From: an uncultured Actinomycetes bacterium
GTDB taxonomy: Bacteria > Actinomycetota > Thermoleophilia > Miltoncostaeales > Miltoncostaeaceae
Direction of reading: 5' to 3'
Length of the DNA: 5,212 nt
Assembly (NCBI GenBank): GCA_903928615.1
Contig: CAIYRJ010000308.1
Span: 1 to 5,212, forward strand
This document shows positions 1-5,212 of this stretch, one piece after another (the stretch's first letter is position 1; each line of letters begins with the position of its first letter). The notes below the pieces were generated by a model. That model was not told the origin of the DNA. It made no database searches and was given only the letters and a program-made list of their open reading frames with translations. The translations under genes were made by a program, and so were the position numbers.

Positions 1-822
1 CAGCGCGGCGGCCGCGGCGTCCGCGCGGGCGCGGTCCGTGCGGGCCAGACGCAGCACCAGCGCCGGCCCGTCGGCGTAGTTGTCGACCGTGAGCATCTCG
101 ATGGGCCGGTCGTCGGCCACCCACTGCTCGGCGCGGTCGAACACGCGCTCCACTGCGGCGCGCGACTCCTCCACCGGCAGCAGGCCGTGCGCATGGCCGC
201 GTCCGGCGGGCACCATGTGGTAGCAGCACACGCGATCGAGGCCCTCGTCCTCCACCAGGTCGAACAGCTCGTCAAGCGAGGCGATTGACGAGGACGACAA
301 GGTGATGCGCACGCCCACCTTCACTCCGGCCGCCTTCAGCGACCGGATGCCGTCGAGCGCCGCGTCGAAGGCACCGCGGCGTCCGCGGAAGCTGTCGTGC
401 ACCGCGCCGATGCCGTCGAGGCTGATGCCCACGTACCGCACGCCGATGCCGGCCAACTGCGAGGCCACGGCGTCGCTGATGAGCGTGCCGTTGCTCGACA
501 GAGTCACGTTCAGGCCCGCGGCGCGGGCGGCGACCATGAGGTCGAGCACGTCGTCGCGAATCAGCGGCTCGCCGCCCGAGAACAGCATGGCCGGCGACCC
601 CATGCCGGCGATGTCGTCGATCATCGCCAGCGCCTCGTCGGTGCTGAGCTGGTCGTACTTCCGGGGGTGTGAGTCGCTGTAGCAGTGCATGCAGGCCAGG
701 TTGCACGTGCGCGTGCAGTTCCACACCACCACCGGACCGGTGGCGGCGGGCGCGGTGCCGCGGCCGTAGCGCAGCCAGTCGCTCTCGCTGGGTCGGCCAA
801 GCAGGGAGGTCACGTTCAGCAT
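1..822 (-). CDS. AhbC/NirJ1-like radical SAM protein (C-terminus cut by window edge)
   Basis: This is a radical SAM enzyme with 274 residues visible; the C-terminus lies beyond base 1. Residues 30-49 carry the Fe-S motif C40-x3-C44-x2-C47 followed by Tyr, with an extra Cys at 36. GGEP follows at 83-86, SSNGT at 109-113 and SLDG at 134-137. The opening (LLGRPSESDWLRYGRG), VVVWNCTRTCNL and VGISLDGIG match what I recall of AhbC/NirJ1 proteins. In the siroheme-dependent haem route, AhbC removes the acetate side chains of 12,18-didecarboxysiroheme; NirJ proteins act in haem d1 synthesis. Family members usually run about 330-390 residues, so roughly 60-110 residues, including any C-terminal cluster, are missing. 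The ATG overlaps the stop of the upstream radical SAM gene as ATGCTGA, implying translational coupling; an in-frame GTG at 831 is a less likely start. The radical SAM call is very secure; the exact substrate is inferred from similarity. Confidence 0.85.
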   Translation of the reverse strand, partial: MLNVTSLLGRPSESDWLRYGRGTAPAATGPVVVWNCTRTCNLACMHCYSDSHPRKYDQLSTDEALAMIDDIAGMGSPAMLFSGGEPLIRDDVLDLMVAARAAGLNVTLSSNGTLISDAVASQLAGIGVRYVGISLDGIGAVHDSFRGRRGAFDAALDGIRSLKAAGVKVGVRITLSSSSIASLDELFDLVEDEGLDRVCCYHMVPAGRGHAHGLLPVEESRAAVERVFDRAEQWVADDRPIEMLTVDNYADGPALVLRLARTDRARADAAAAAL

Positions 823-1883
823 GCGCGCCACCCTGCCGGGCGGTAGGCGCAGGTGGGGTCCTCTGCCAGGGCGTCGCCGGTGAGCGCGTAGGCCCTGGCG
901 CGACTGCCACCGCACACGGTGCGGTACTCGCACGCACCGCACTTTCCCTGCAGCTGGGCCGTGTCGCGCACGTCCCTGAACACGGGGGCCATTCGGTACA
1001 CCTCCACCGGGTCGTCCCTGCGCACGTCGCCGGCCACCAGGGGCAGGAAGCCGCTGGGGCTCATGTGGCCGTCGTGCGAGATGAACATGAAGCCGCGACC
1101 GCCATTGACGGCGGGCGGCATCCGGTCGCCGCGGGCGGTCTGGAGGAGGATGCGCCGGTACTGCGGCGCCTCGGTCACCTTCAGGCGGAACGGCACGTGG
1201 TCGTCCACGTCGGCCAAGCGGTGCAGTGCGGCTTCGTGGCCGTCGGCGTCCAGCATGTCCTCGATGGGCGCGCGGCCCACGGGCACCAAGAAGAACACGC
1301 TCCACATGTCGGTGCCGAGGTCCATCACCAACTCGGCCATGCGCTCGAGGTCGCCGGCCGAGTACCGGGTGACCGTGGTGTTGACCTGCGTGCCCATGCC
1401 GGCATCGCGTGCCCACTGCAGGATCCGCATCGATCGCTCGAACGACCCGCGGCGGCCGCGCATGGCGTCGTGCGCCCCGGCCGTGGCGCCGTCTATCGAG
1501 ATGGCCAGTCGTTCCACGCCTGCATGTGCAAGGTCGCGCAGCCGGCCGGGCGTCACCCGCGACGTCGCGCTGGGAGTGAGCGCCACGCCCAGGCCGTGGT
1601 CCCTCGCGGCCGCGGCGATGTCCACCAGGTCGGCCCGCAGCAGCGGGTCGCCGCCGGTCAGCACCAGCGTGGTGCCCTCGAAGCGGCCCAGCGCCTTCAC
1701 CAGGGCCATGCCCTCGGCGTGGTCGAGCTCGCCGATCATTGGTCGTGGCTGCGCATCGGCGCGGCAGTGGCGGCAGGCGTACCCGCAGGCACGGGTGACC
1801 TCCCATGCCACCACCACGGGGTTGGTCGCGAGATCCCGCAGTCGCCCTCGTGTGGGAAGCGATACGGGAGCGACAGAGGCCAT
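816..1883 (-). CDS. Radical SAM/SPASM protein, TIGR04053 / AhbD-like
   Basis: A 355-residue radical SAM enzyme. The SAM-cluster motif is C33-x3-C37-x2-C40 within VTRACGYACRHCRA; TGGDP follows at 76-80, TPSAT at 103-107 and SIDGAT at 129-134. The C-terminus has SPASM-like cysteines C315-x2-C318-x5-C324 and C345 in KCGACEYRTVCGGSRARAY, expected to hold an auxiliary Fe-S cluster. WSVFFLVPVGR, FISHDGHMSPSGFLPL and the C-terminal block match my memory of the TIGR04053 group, relatives of AhbD and NirJ. AhbD converts Fe-coproporphyrin III to haem by two radical decarboxylations; whether this protein does so is unproven. It is first in an operon with the AhbC/NirJ1-like gene, overlapping it by 7 bases. 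I chose the ATG at 1883 because homology starts soon after; TTG codons at 1907 and 1952 would add 8 or 23 unlike residues. No good Shine-Dalgarno precedes 1883, so the start is moderately sure. Confidence 0.88.
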   Translation of the reverse strand: MASVAPVSLPTRGRLRDLATNPVVVAWEVTRACGYACRHCRADAQPRPMIGELDHAEGMALVKALGRFEGTTLVLTGGDPLLRADLVDIAAAARDHGLGVALTPSATSRVTPGRLRDLAHAGVERLAISIDGATAGAHDAMRGRRGSFERSMRILQWARDAGMGTQVNTTVTRYSAGDLERMAELVMDLGTDMWSVFFLVPVGRAPIEDMLDADGHEAALHRLADVDDHVPFRLKVTEAPQYRRILLQTARGDRMPPAVNGGRGFMFISHDGHMSPSGFLPLVAGDVRRDDPVEVYRMAPVFRDVRDTAQLQGKCGACEYRTVCGGSRARAYALTGDALAEDPTCAYRPAGWRAC

Positions 1884-1904
1884 GCGGCCACGGTAGCGGG
1901 GCCC

Positions 1905-1937
1905 CAATTGTTTTTCTACATCAACACAGAACAATTG
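1905..1937. promoter_or_regulatory. Inverted repeat in AT-rich divergent control region
   Basis: The perfect inverted repeat CAATTGTT (1905-1912) and AACAATTG (1930-1937) is separated by 17 bases. Each arm contains the self-complementary hexamer CAATTG, so CAATTGT also recurs as a direct repeat 27 bases apart. It sits in a short AT-rich island just upstream of the leftward radical SAM gene (start 1883) and ahead of the rightward moaE gene, the only such island in the window. The layout suits an operator for a dimeric regulator that controls one or both divergent units. ATCAA at 1920-1924 resembles one half of an FNR/DNR box, but the opposite half is poor. No clear -35/-10 pair was recognised here. 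The regulator is unknown. Confidence 0.45.
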
Positions 1938-1964
1938 TGCGGACAGGGACAAAGGGCCCAGCCC

Positions 1965-1970
1965 GGGAGG
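1965..1970 (+). promoter_or_regulatory. Shine-Dalgarno ahead of GTG 1978
   Basis: GGGAGG, followed by T, ends 7 bases before the GTG at 1978. It is close to an ideal anti-16S match and spacing and is the main argument for starting moaE at 1978. Against it, conserved MoaE sequence begins about 40 codons later and codon third positions in the intervening stretch are clearly less GC-rich, so the match could be chance in GC-rich DNA. Confidence 0.4.
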
Positions 1971-1977
1971 TGCACAC

Positions 1978-2526
1978 GTGCCTCACAGGCGCGATGGCGC
2001 GCACACGCGCGTGGGCGAAGCCCCTGCGTGCGCGCGGGAAGTTCGCCTGTGGACAGGGTGCCTGTCACCGGGGTCCGGCCGGGGTTACGCTGGACGCATC
2101 GCCGACGACGCCGACATCGCCTGGCTCACCGCGCACCCGCTCGATGCGCTCGACGTGCTGGGGCGGGTGGTGGGCGACGGTGCCCGGTCGGCAACAGCGG
2201 TATTCGTCGGCACGGTGCGCGCCGACGCCGACGTGCGCGAGGTGGTGGTGCTCGACTACGAGGCCTACGCCGGCATGGCCGAGCGCGAGATGGCCGCCAT
2301 CTGCGCCGAGGCGGCCGAGCGGTTCGACGCCGTGTGCGCCATGGCACATCGCACCGGCGCCGTGCCGGTGGGGCAGCCCTCGGTGGCGGCCGCGTGCGCC
2401 GCGCCCGGCGACGAGGCGGCCCTCGACGCCTGCGAGTGGATGGTGGACCGCGTGAAGGAGCGCGTGCCGGTATGGAAGCTGCAGCGCTTCGCCGACGGCG
2501 GCACCGAGTGGTCGCAGGGCGCATGA
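1978..2526 (+). CDS. moaE: Molybdopterin synthase catalytic (large) subunit MoaE, atypical active site
   Basis: MoaE, with MoaD, converts cyclic pyranopterin monophosphate to molybdopterin by adding the two dithiolene sulfurs, in the cytoplasm. From this GTG the protein has 182 residues; the MoaE domain occupies about 50-182. Landmarks are AVFVGTVR (74-81; R81 matches E. coli Arg39), LDYEAYAGMAE (92-102), MAHRTG (122-127), and DRVKERVPVWK (157-167; K160 and K167 match Lys119 and Lys126). The tail FADGGTEW is also typical. The segment that normally reads (S/D)HR before the last helix is AAPGDEAA here: G144 and D145 replace His103 and Arg104. The first 40 residues have no MoaE counterpart. Their codon third positions are about 73% GC against roughly 90% in the body, so the true start may lie near 2098, where the only codon is ATC. 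An in-frame GTG at 2011 is another option. The stop overlaps the next start as ATGA. The family is sure, the start is not. Confidence 0.9.
   Translation: MPHRRDGAHTRVGEAPACAREVRLWTGCLSPGSGRGYAGRIADDADIAWLTAHPLDALDVLGRVVGDGARSATAVFVGTVRADADVREVVVLDYEAYAGMAEREMAAICAEAAERFDAVCAMAHRTGAVPVGQPSVAAACAAPGDEAALDACEWMVDRVKERVPVWKLQRFADGGTEWSQGA
2052..2066. promoter_or_regulatory. Palindrome GACAGG-GTG-CCTGTC
   Basis: A perfect inverted repeat with 6-base arms and a 3-base centre. It overlaps another one, CCTGT-GG-ACAGG at 2046-2057, giving three half-sites in a row. GGACAGGG at 2051-2058 also occurs at 1941-1948. The palindrome lies just upstream of a -10-like hexamer (2086-2091), so an operator covering a -35 region is plausible. 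It does not resemble the ModE site as I know it. No regulator can be named. Confidence 0.3.
2063..2091 (+). promoter_or_regulatory. Candidate promoter close to the MoaE domain start
   Basis: TACGCT at 2086-2091 fits the actinobacterial TAnnnT -10 pattern. A weak -35 candidate, TGTCAC, lies at 2063-2068 with a 17-base spacer. Transcription would begin about base 2098, exactly where MoaE-like sequence begins, which would suit a leaderless mRNA. The difficulty is that codon 2098-2100 is ATC, not ATG or GTG. If GTG 1978 is the start, this element lies inside the gene and may be a chance match. Confidence 0.3.
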
Positions 2527-2840
2527 GCACGGGCGAGCCAGACGACCTGCCAATCGACCTGGCGGCGCTCATGGCGAGCGTGGCCGACCCGGCCCACGGC
2601 GGCACGGCCATGCTGGTGCACCACTGCGAGGCCGACGGGAATGGCGGGGGGAATCACGACGCGGCGGCGCTGGACGCGGCCTTCGCCGATGCAGCCACGC
2701 GGTTCGGGGCCCGCGCGGCAGCGGCCTGGAGTGACGCACCCCCGACGGGGAGCATCACGTACGCCGTGGCGGCCTCGGCGGCGCACCGGGCCGAGGCCTT
2801 CGCGGCGTGCCGTCTGGTCGTCGCCGCGCTGAGCGCCTGA
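2523..2840 (+). CDS. Divergent MoaE-like paralogue lacking the catalytic lysines
   Basis: A 105-residue protein whose ATG overlaps the moaE stop (ATGA), so the two are almost certainly cotranscribed and translationally coupled. Aligned by eye it follows the MoaE fold order. Residues 10-23 (PIDLAALMASVADP) match the N-terminal helix. GGTAMLV (26-32) matches the strand before FxGxVR. AALDAAFADAATRFGARAAA (48-67) matches the helix and following strand. ITYAVAASAAHRAEAFAACRLVVAAL (78-103) matches the strand and helix carrying His103-Arg104, here H88 and R89. It lacks the FVGxVR arginine (VHHCEADG instead), lacks most of the LEYxxYxxMA segment, has Ser104 where Lys119 belongs, and ends before the PxWK motif. 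It cannot be a complete MoaE. It may be a partner subunit for the neighbouring MoaE, a regulatory paralogue, or a decaying duplicate. Codon use looks like that of an expressed gene. MoaE relationship is likely; function is inferred. Confidence 0.75.
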   Translation: MSTGEPDDLPIDLAALMASVADPAHGGTAMLVHHCEADGNGGGNHDAAALDAAFADAATRFGARAAAAWSDAPPTGSITYAVAASAAHRAEAFAACRLVVAALSA

Positions 2841-2842
2841 AC

Positions 2843-2855
2843 CGGGCGAAGCCCG
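2843..2855 (+). terminator. Weak hairpin after the moaE pair
   Basis: CGGGC-GAA-GCCCG forms a 5-bp GC stem with a 3-base loop two bases after the second MoaE-like stop. There is no T-tract, so it is not a classical intrinsic terminator. GCCCG here could alternatively pair with CGGGC at 2870-2874. The 53-base convergent gap between this operon and modC (2841-2893) holds nothing else I can recognise. Confidence 0.2.
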
Positions 2856-2893
2856 CACGTCCCCAAGCACGGGCCGACGACCCGCCATCCCGG

Positions 2894-3961
2894 TCAGGCG
2901 GCGGCGGGCGGAGTCTCGCCGGCGAGCGGCACGAGCCGCGTGGCGAGCGCCTTGAACACGGCGGTGACGGGCGCCCCCACCACGAGCCCCATGCGATCGG
3001 CCGACAGGGCGGTGACGTCGGCCGTCACCGGCCCCACCTGCACGCGAACGCGGTTGCCGGCGGGCGTGAGCGAGGCCACGGTGCCGGTGACGTGGTTCAG
3101 CTGCGAGTCGCCGGGCCGCCCGTGCACCAGGCTGACCTCCCAGGGGTCGACCACGACGCCCACGCGCCCGGTGCCGCCCTCGCCGCTCAGCACGGTGCCG
3201 CCGGTGTCGAGCACCACCTCGGTCAGGCCGGCCGGCCCGGGCCGCGCCGTGCCGGGCAGCAGGTTGGCGCCCATCAGGCGCGCCACCGCCGGAGTGGCGG
3301 GGCGCGCCAGCAGGTCGGCACGTGCGCCGCGCTGCACCACCCGGCCCTGGTCCATCACGGCCACGTCGCACTGCAGCGCCGCGGCGTCGGCCATGTCGTG
3401 GGTCACCATCAGCACGGGGACGTCGAGGTGGCCGACCAACTCGGCCAGGCGCGCCCGCACGTCGGCGCGGGTGGCGGGGTCGAGCGCCGCCAGCGGCTCA
3501 TCGAGCAGCAGCACGGCGGGGTCGCACGCGAGTGCGCGCGCCAAGGCCGTGCGCTGGCGCTCTCCCCCTGAGATCTCACCCGGGCGCGCACCGGCGAGGT
3601 GCGAGATGCCCACCAGCGCCATCATCTCGTCGGCGCGCTCGCGCCCGCCGAAGGCCACGTTGCGCGCCACGGTCATGTGCGGGAACAGCGCGTAGTCCTG
3701 GAACACCAGCCCCACCGACCGCCGCTCGGGCGGCAGGTCGACCCCGGCATCGGTGTCGAACCACACGGAGTCCCCCACACAGATGCGCCCCTGCGCCGGC
3801 GCGCGCAGCCCTGCGATGGCCTCGAGCATCGACGACTTGCCCGCCCCCGACTGCCCGACCAGCGCCAGCGGCCGTCCGGCCGTGACGCTCAGCGAGGCGT
3901 CGAGGGCGAAGTCGCGAAGCGGCGCGCGGACGTGGGCGACGAGTTCGGGTCGGGGTTCCAT
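2894..3961 (-). CDS. modC: Molybdate ABC transporter ATP-binding protein ModC
   Basis: A 355-residue ATPase that powers molybdate import through ModB at the inner face of the membrane. The ABC domain covers about 1-235: Walker A GQSGAGKSS (36-44), Q-loop FQDYALFPH (87-95), signature ISGGERQR (130-137), Walker B VLLLDEP (150-156) and the switch histidine in VTHD (186-189, H188). A TOBE/MOP-type domain follows at about 265-345, with the usual VDPWEVSL entry and VTGTVASLTP; in this family it binds oxyanion and is thought to sense molybdate. The length fits ModC (about 350). The start is ATG 3961; homology begins by residue 8 and no better later start exists, so the overlap with modB is genuine (73 bases). 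It is last in modABC, and its stop faces the moaE operon. Sulfate or tungstate importers have similar ATPases, but the ModA/ModB neighbours and TOBE domain favour molybdate. Confidence 0.95.
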   Translation of the reverse strand: MEPRPELVAHVRAPLRDFALDASLSVTAGRPLALVGQSGAGKSSMLEAIAGLRAPAQGRICVGDSVWFDTDAGVDLPPERRSVGLVFQDYALFPHMTVARNVAFGGRERADEMMALVGISHLAGARPGEISGGERQRTALARALACDPAVLLLDEPLAALDPATRADVRARLAELVGHLDVPVLMVTHDMADAAALQCDVAVMDQGRVVQRGARADLLARPATPAVARLMGANLLPGTARPGPAGLTEVVLDTGGTVLSGEGGTGRVGVVVDPWEVSLVHGRPGDSQLNHVTGTVASLTPAGNRVRVQVGPVTADVTALSADRMGLVVGAPVTAVFKALATRLVPLAGETPPAAA

Positions 3962-4731
3962 GAGGGGATCATCTTGACGGCAAGCAGCATGGCGGCGGCG
4001 ATGACGATGAGCAACCCGCCAATGGCCAGCGCGGTGTCGAGGTTGCGGTTCATCTCGGAGTAGATGGCCAGCGGCAGGGTCTGGGTGACGCCCGGCAGGC
4101 TGCCGGCGAAGATGAGCGTGGCGCCGAACTCGCCCATGCCACGGGCGAAGGCCAGCGCCCAGCCGCCGGCCAACCCACCCAGCGCCAGCGGCAGCACCAC
4201 GGCGCGGAACGTGCGCCATGGCCGTGCGCCCAGCGTGGCGGCGGCCTGTACCAGCCGGGGGTCGACGGCCTCGAACGACGTGATCGCCTGCCGCAGGTAG
4301 AACGGCCCGGCGACGAAGATGATGGCCATCACGACGGCCACCTCGGTGAACGGAATGCTCACTCCCAGGGCCTCGAGTTGCCCGCCCAGCAGGCCGGTGC
4401 GGCCGAAGGTGACGAGAAGGGCGATGCCGGCGACGGCGGGCGGCAGCACCAGCGGCAGTTCGAGCAGCGTCACCACGAGTCGTCGTCCGGGGAACGTGCG
4501 GTGGCGGGCCAGCAGCCACGCGGCCGGGGTGCCCACCACGATGATGATGACGTCCGCGATGAGGTTGGTGCGCAGGCTCACCACGATGGCCTTCGTGGCC
4601 GCCTCGCCACCGAGTTGGCTGAACATGGCGGCCGGCGACACCTGCAGGAACACGGCGACCACGGGCAGCACCAGGAACGCGAGGGCCAGCGACAGCGCGA
4701 GCGCCTGGATCGCCGTGAACCCGTGCCTCAT
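3889..4731 (-). CDS. modB: Molybdate ABC transporter permease ModB
   Basis: A 280-residue inner-membrane permease forming the molybdate channel as a homodimer that docks on ModC. Hydrophobic segments lie at about 8-30, 50-75, 87-110, 130-150, 183-207 and 233-254. The cytoplasmic EAA loop, which contacts the ATPase, is at about 154-182 (EAVDPRLVQAAATLGA with G168, then WRTFRAVVLPLA). LPLVLPPAVAGIALL (92-106), GEFGATLIFAGSLPGVTQTLPLAIY (200-224) and LDTALAIGGLL are typical of ModB/CysT-type permeases. The ATG at 4731 overlaps the modA stop as ATGA. After the last membrane segment an uncommon Ser/Pro/Arg-rich tail of about 24 residues (257-280) is encoded within the start of modC. The tail has no family counterpart that I know and may exist only because the reading frames overlap. 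Start and family are both secure. Confidence 0.95.
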   Translation of the reverse strand: MRHGFTAIQALALSLALAFLVLPVVAVFLQVSPAAMFSQLGGEAATKAIVVSLRTNLIADVIIIVVGTPAAWLLARHRTFPGRRLVVTLLELPLVLPPAVAGIALLVTFGRTGLLGGQLEALGVSIPFTEVAVVMAIIFVAGPFYLRQAITSFEAVDPRLVQAAATLGARPWRTFRAVVLPLALGGLAGGWALAFARGMGEFGATLIFAGSLPGVTQTLPLAIYSEMNRNLDTALAIGGLLIVIAAAMLLAVKMIPSWNPDPNSSPTSARRFATSPSTPR

Positions 4732-5212
4732 CGTGCGGGTACCCCGAACCCGTGGGCCACGAGCGCGCGGCGGCCTGCTGGTGACAGCAGTCGCTGCACG
4801 AATGCCCGCGCAGCGGCCGCATGGGGCGCATGCGCCACCACCGCCACCTGGTACCGCACGTCGGGCTGCGCCGTCGCGGGCAGGCGCATCACGCGCACGC
4901 GGGTGCGCACCGAACCCACGTCGGTGGCGTACACGAACCCTGCGTCGGCCTCGCCCAGGGCCACCTTGCCCGTCACGCCCTTCACGTCGGGCTCCATCGA
5001 CACCACGTTGGCCAGCGCCCGCGACAGCCCCATGCGCGCCAGCGCCTGTCGTGCGTAGTCACCCACCGGCACCCCCGTGTCGCCAATGACCAGGCGCACG
5101 CCGCGCCGCGCGAGGTCGCGCACGGCGGTGATGTGCGCGGGGTTGGCGCGCGGCACGATCATCACCAGTGTGTTGGTGGCGAACGTGCGCGGGCGCGTCA
5201 CCAGGCCCTGGG
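4728..5212 (-). CDS. modA: Molybdate-binding periplasmic protein ModA (N-terminus cut by window edge)
   Basis: The extracytoplasmic solute-binding protein that captures molybdate and delivers it to ModBC. The reading frame is open to the right edge, so only about the last 160 of an expected 240-270 residues are seen; signal peptide and first lobe are missing. Near the edge, RTFATNTLVMIVPRANPA matches the usual FATNTLVIAVP segment. Further on, GDTGVPVGDYARQALARMGL and VTGKVALGEADAGFVYATDV carry the conserved VPVGxYA and V(x)LGEADAGxVYxTD motifs, whose Ala/Asp/Tyr region helps line the anion pocket in this family. The C-terminus (FVQRLLSPAGRRALVAHGFGVP) is also typical. A GTG at 5201 is internal to homology and is not the start. 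The stop overlaps modB as ATGA, so this is the first visible gene of modABC. The family (molybdate/tungstate binding) is firm; preference between the two oxyanions cannot be read here. Confidence 0.93.
   Translation of the reverse strand, partial: QGLVTRPRTFATNTLVMIVPRANPAHITAVRDLARRGVRLVIGDTGVPVGDYARQALARMGLSRALANVVSMEPDVKGVTGKVALGEADAGFVYATDVGSVRTRVRVMRLPATAQPDVRYQVAVVAHAPHAAAARAFVQRLLSPAGRRALVAHGFGVPAR

Noticed and set aside
272..937. A 221-codon minus-strand open frame over the first radical SAM gene
   Set aside because: It is an Arg-rich shadow. The frame starting at 822 carries the CxxxCxxC and GGEP motifs and runs to the edge without a stop.
1911..1924. FNR/DNR-type box (TTTTT-CTAC-ATCAA)
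   Set aside because: Only the right half fits TTGAT-N4-ATCAA; the left half matches at three of five bases, which is too weak to call alone.
1997..2036. Runs of alternating purine-pyrimidine (1997-2013 and 2025-2036) that could form Z-DNA
   Set aside because: Such runs arise readily in GC-rich DNA and nothing else in the sequence supports a role.
669..2840. A 723-codon open frame on the plus strand
   Set aside because: Most of it is antisense to the two radical SAM genes, is Arg/His/Ala-rich without domains, and reflects the scarcity of stop codons in GC-rich DNA. Only its last 105 codons (2523-2840) are a credible gene.
2523..2840. Second MoaE-like gene as a frameshifted piece of the first
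   Set aside because: The first gene already has a full MoaE C-terminus (PVWK and EW tail), and the second has its own MoaE-like N-terminal helix, so they are separate copies rather than one broken gene.
3962..4831. Long N-terminal extension of the ModC reading frame
   Set aside because: The frame stays open through modB and into modA by composition only. The extra sequence has no domain, and ModC homology begins at about 3940.
1..5212. CRISPR arrays, tRNA or rRNA genes, insertion sequences
   Set aside because: No regularly spaced repeats, clover-leaf or rRNA sequence, transposase or terminal repeats were seen on either strand.

Overview
The window is very GC-rich (about 70% by eye), all six visible stop codons are TGA, and genes are packed with short stop/start overlaps. 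The MoaE sequences resemble actinobacterial ones. This suggests a high-GC bacterium, most likely an actinobacterium-like lineage; the taxonomic call is weak and rests on composition and remembered protein similarity only.

Layout. (1) 1-1883, minus strand: two radical SAM genes in one transcription unit, overlapping by ATGCTGA. The upstream one is a SPASM-type enzyme of the TIGR04053/AhbD-like kind. The downstream one, cut by the left edge, resembles AhbC/NirJ1, the siroheme-derived haem pathway deacetylase group. (2) 1884-2097: a divergent control region with an AT-rich island holding a perfect 8-bp inverted repeat, then GC-rich sequence with a second palindrome and a -10-like hexamer. (3) 1978-2840, plus strand: two MoaE-like genes joined by ATGA. 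The first is a recognisable molybdopterin synthase large subunit; the second is a short, divergent MoaE paralogue not obvious from its size. (4) 2841-2893: a short convergent gap. (5) 2894-5212, minus strand: modA (cut by the right edge), modB and modC, a complete molybdate ABC importer apart from the missing N-terminal part of ModA. modA/modB overlap by ATGA and modB/modC by 73 bases.

Together the right two thirds form a molybdenum module: ModABC brings in molybdate and MoaE helps build the molybdopterin dithiolene that holds it. The radical SAM pair suggests tetrapyrrole (haem or haem d1-like) chemistry, which would fit an organism running respiratory molybdoenzymes and cytochromes; that link is inference.

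The most striking point is the MoaE pair. Compared by eye with E. coli MoaE, the first protein keeps Arg39, Lys119 and Lys126 but has lost His103-Arg104. The second keeps His-Arg but has lost Arg39 and both lysines. In the MoaE dimer these groups come from opposite subunits, so the two may form an obligate heterodimer with one complete active site.
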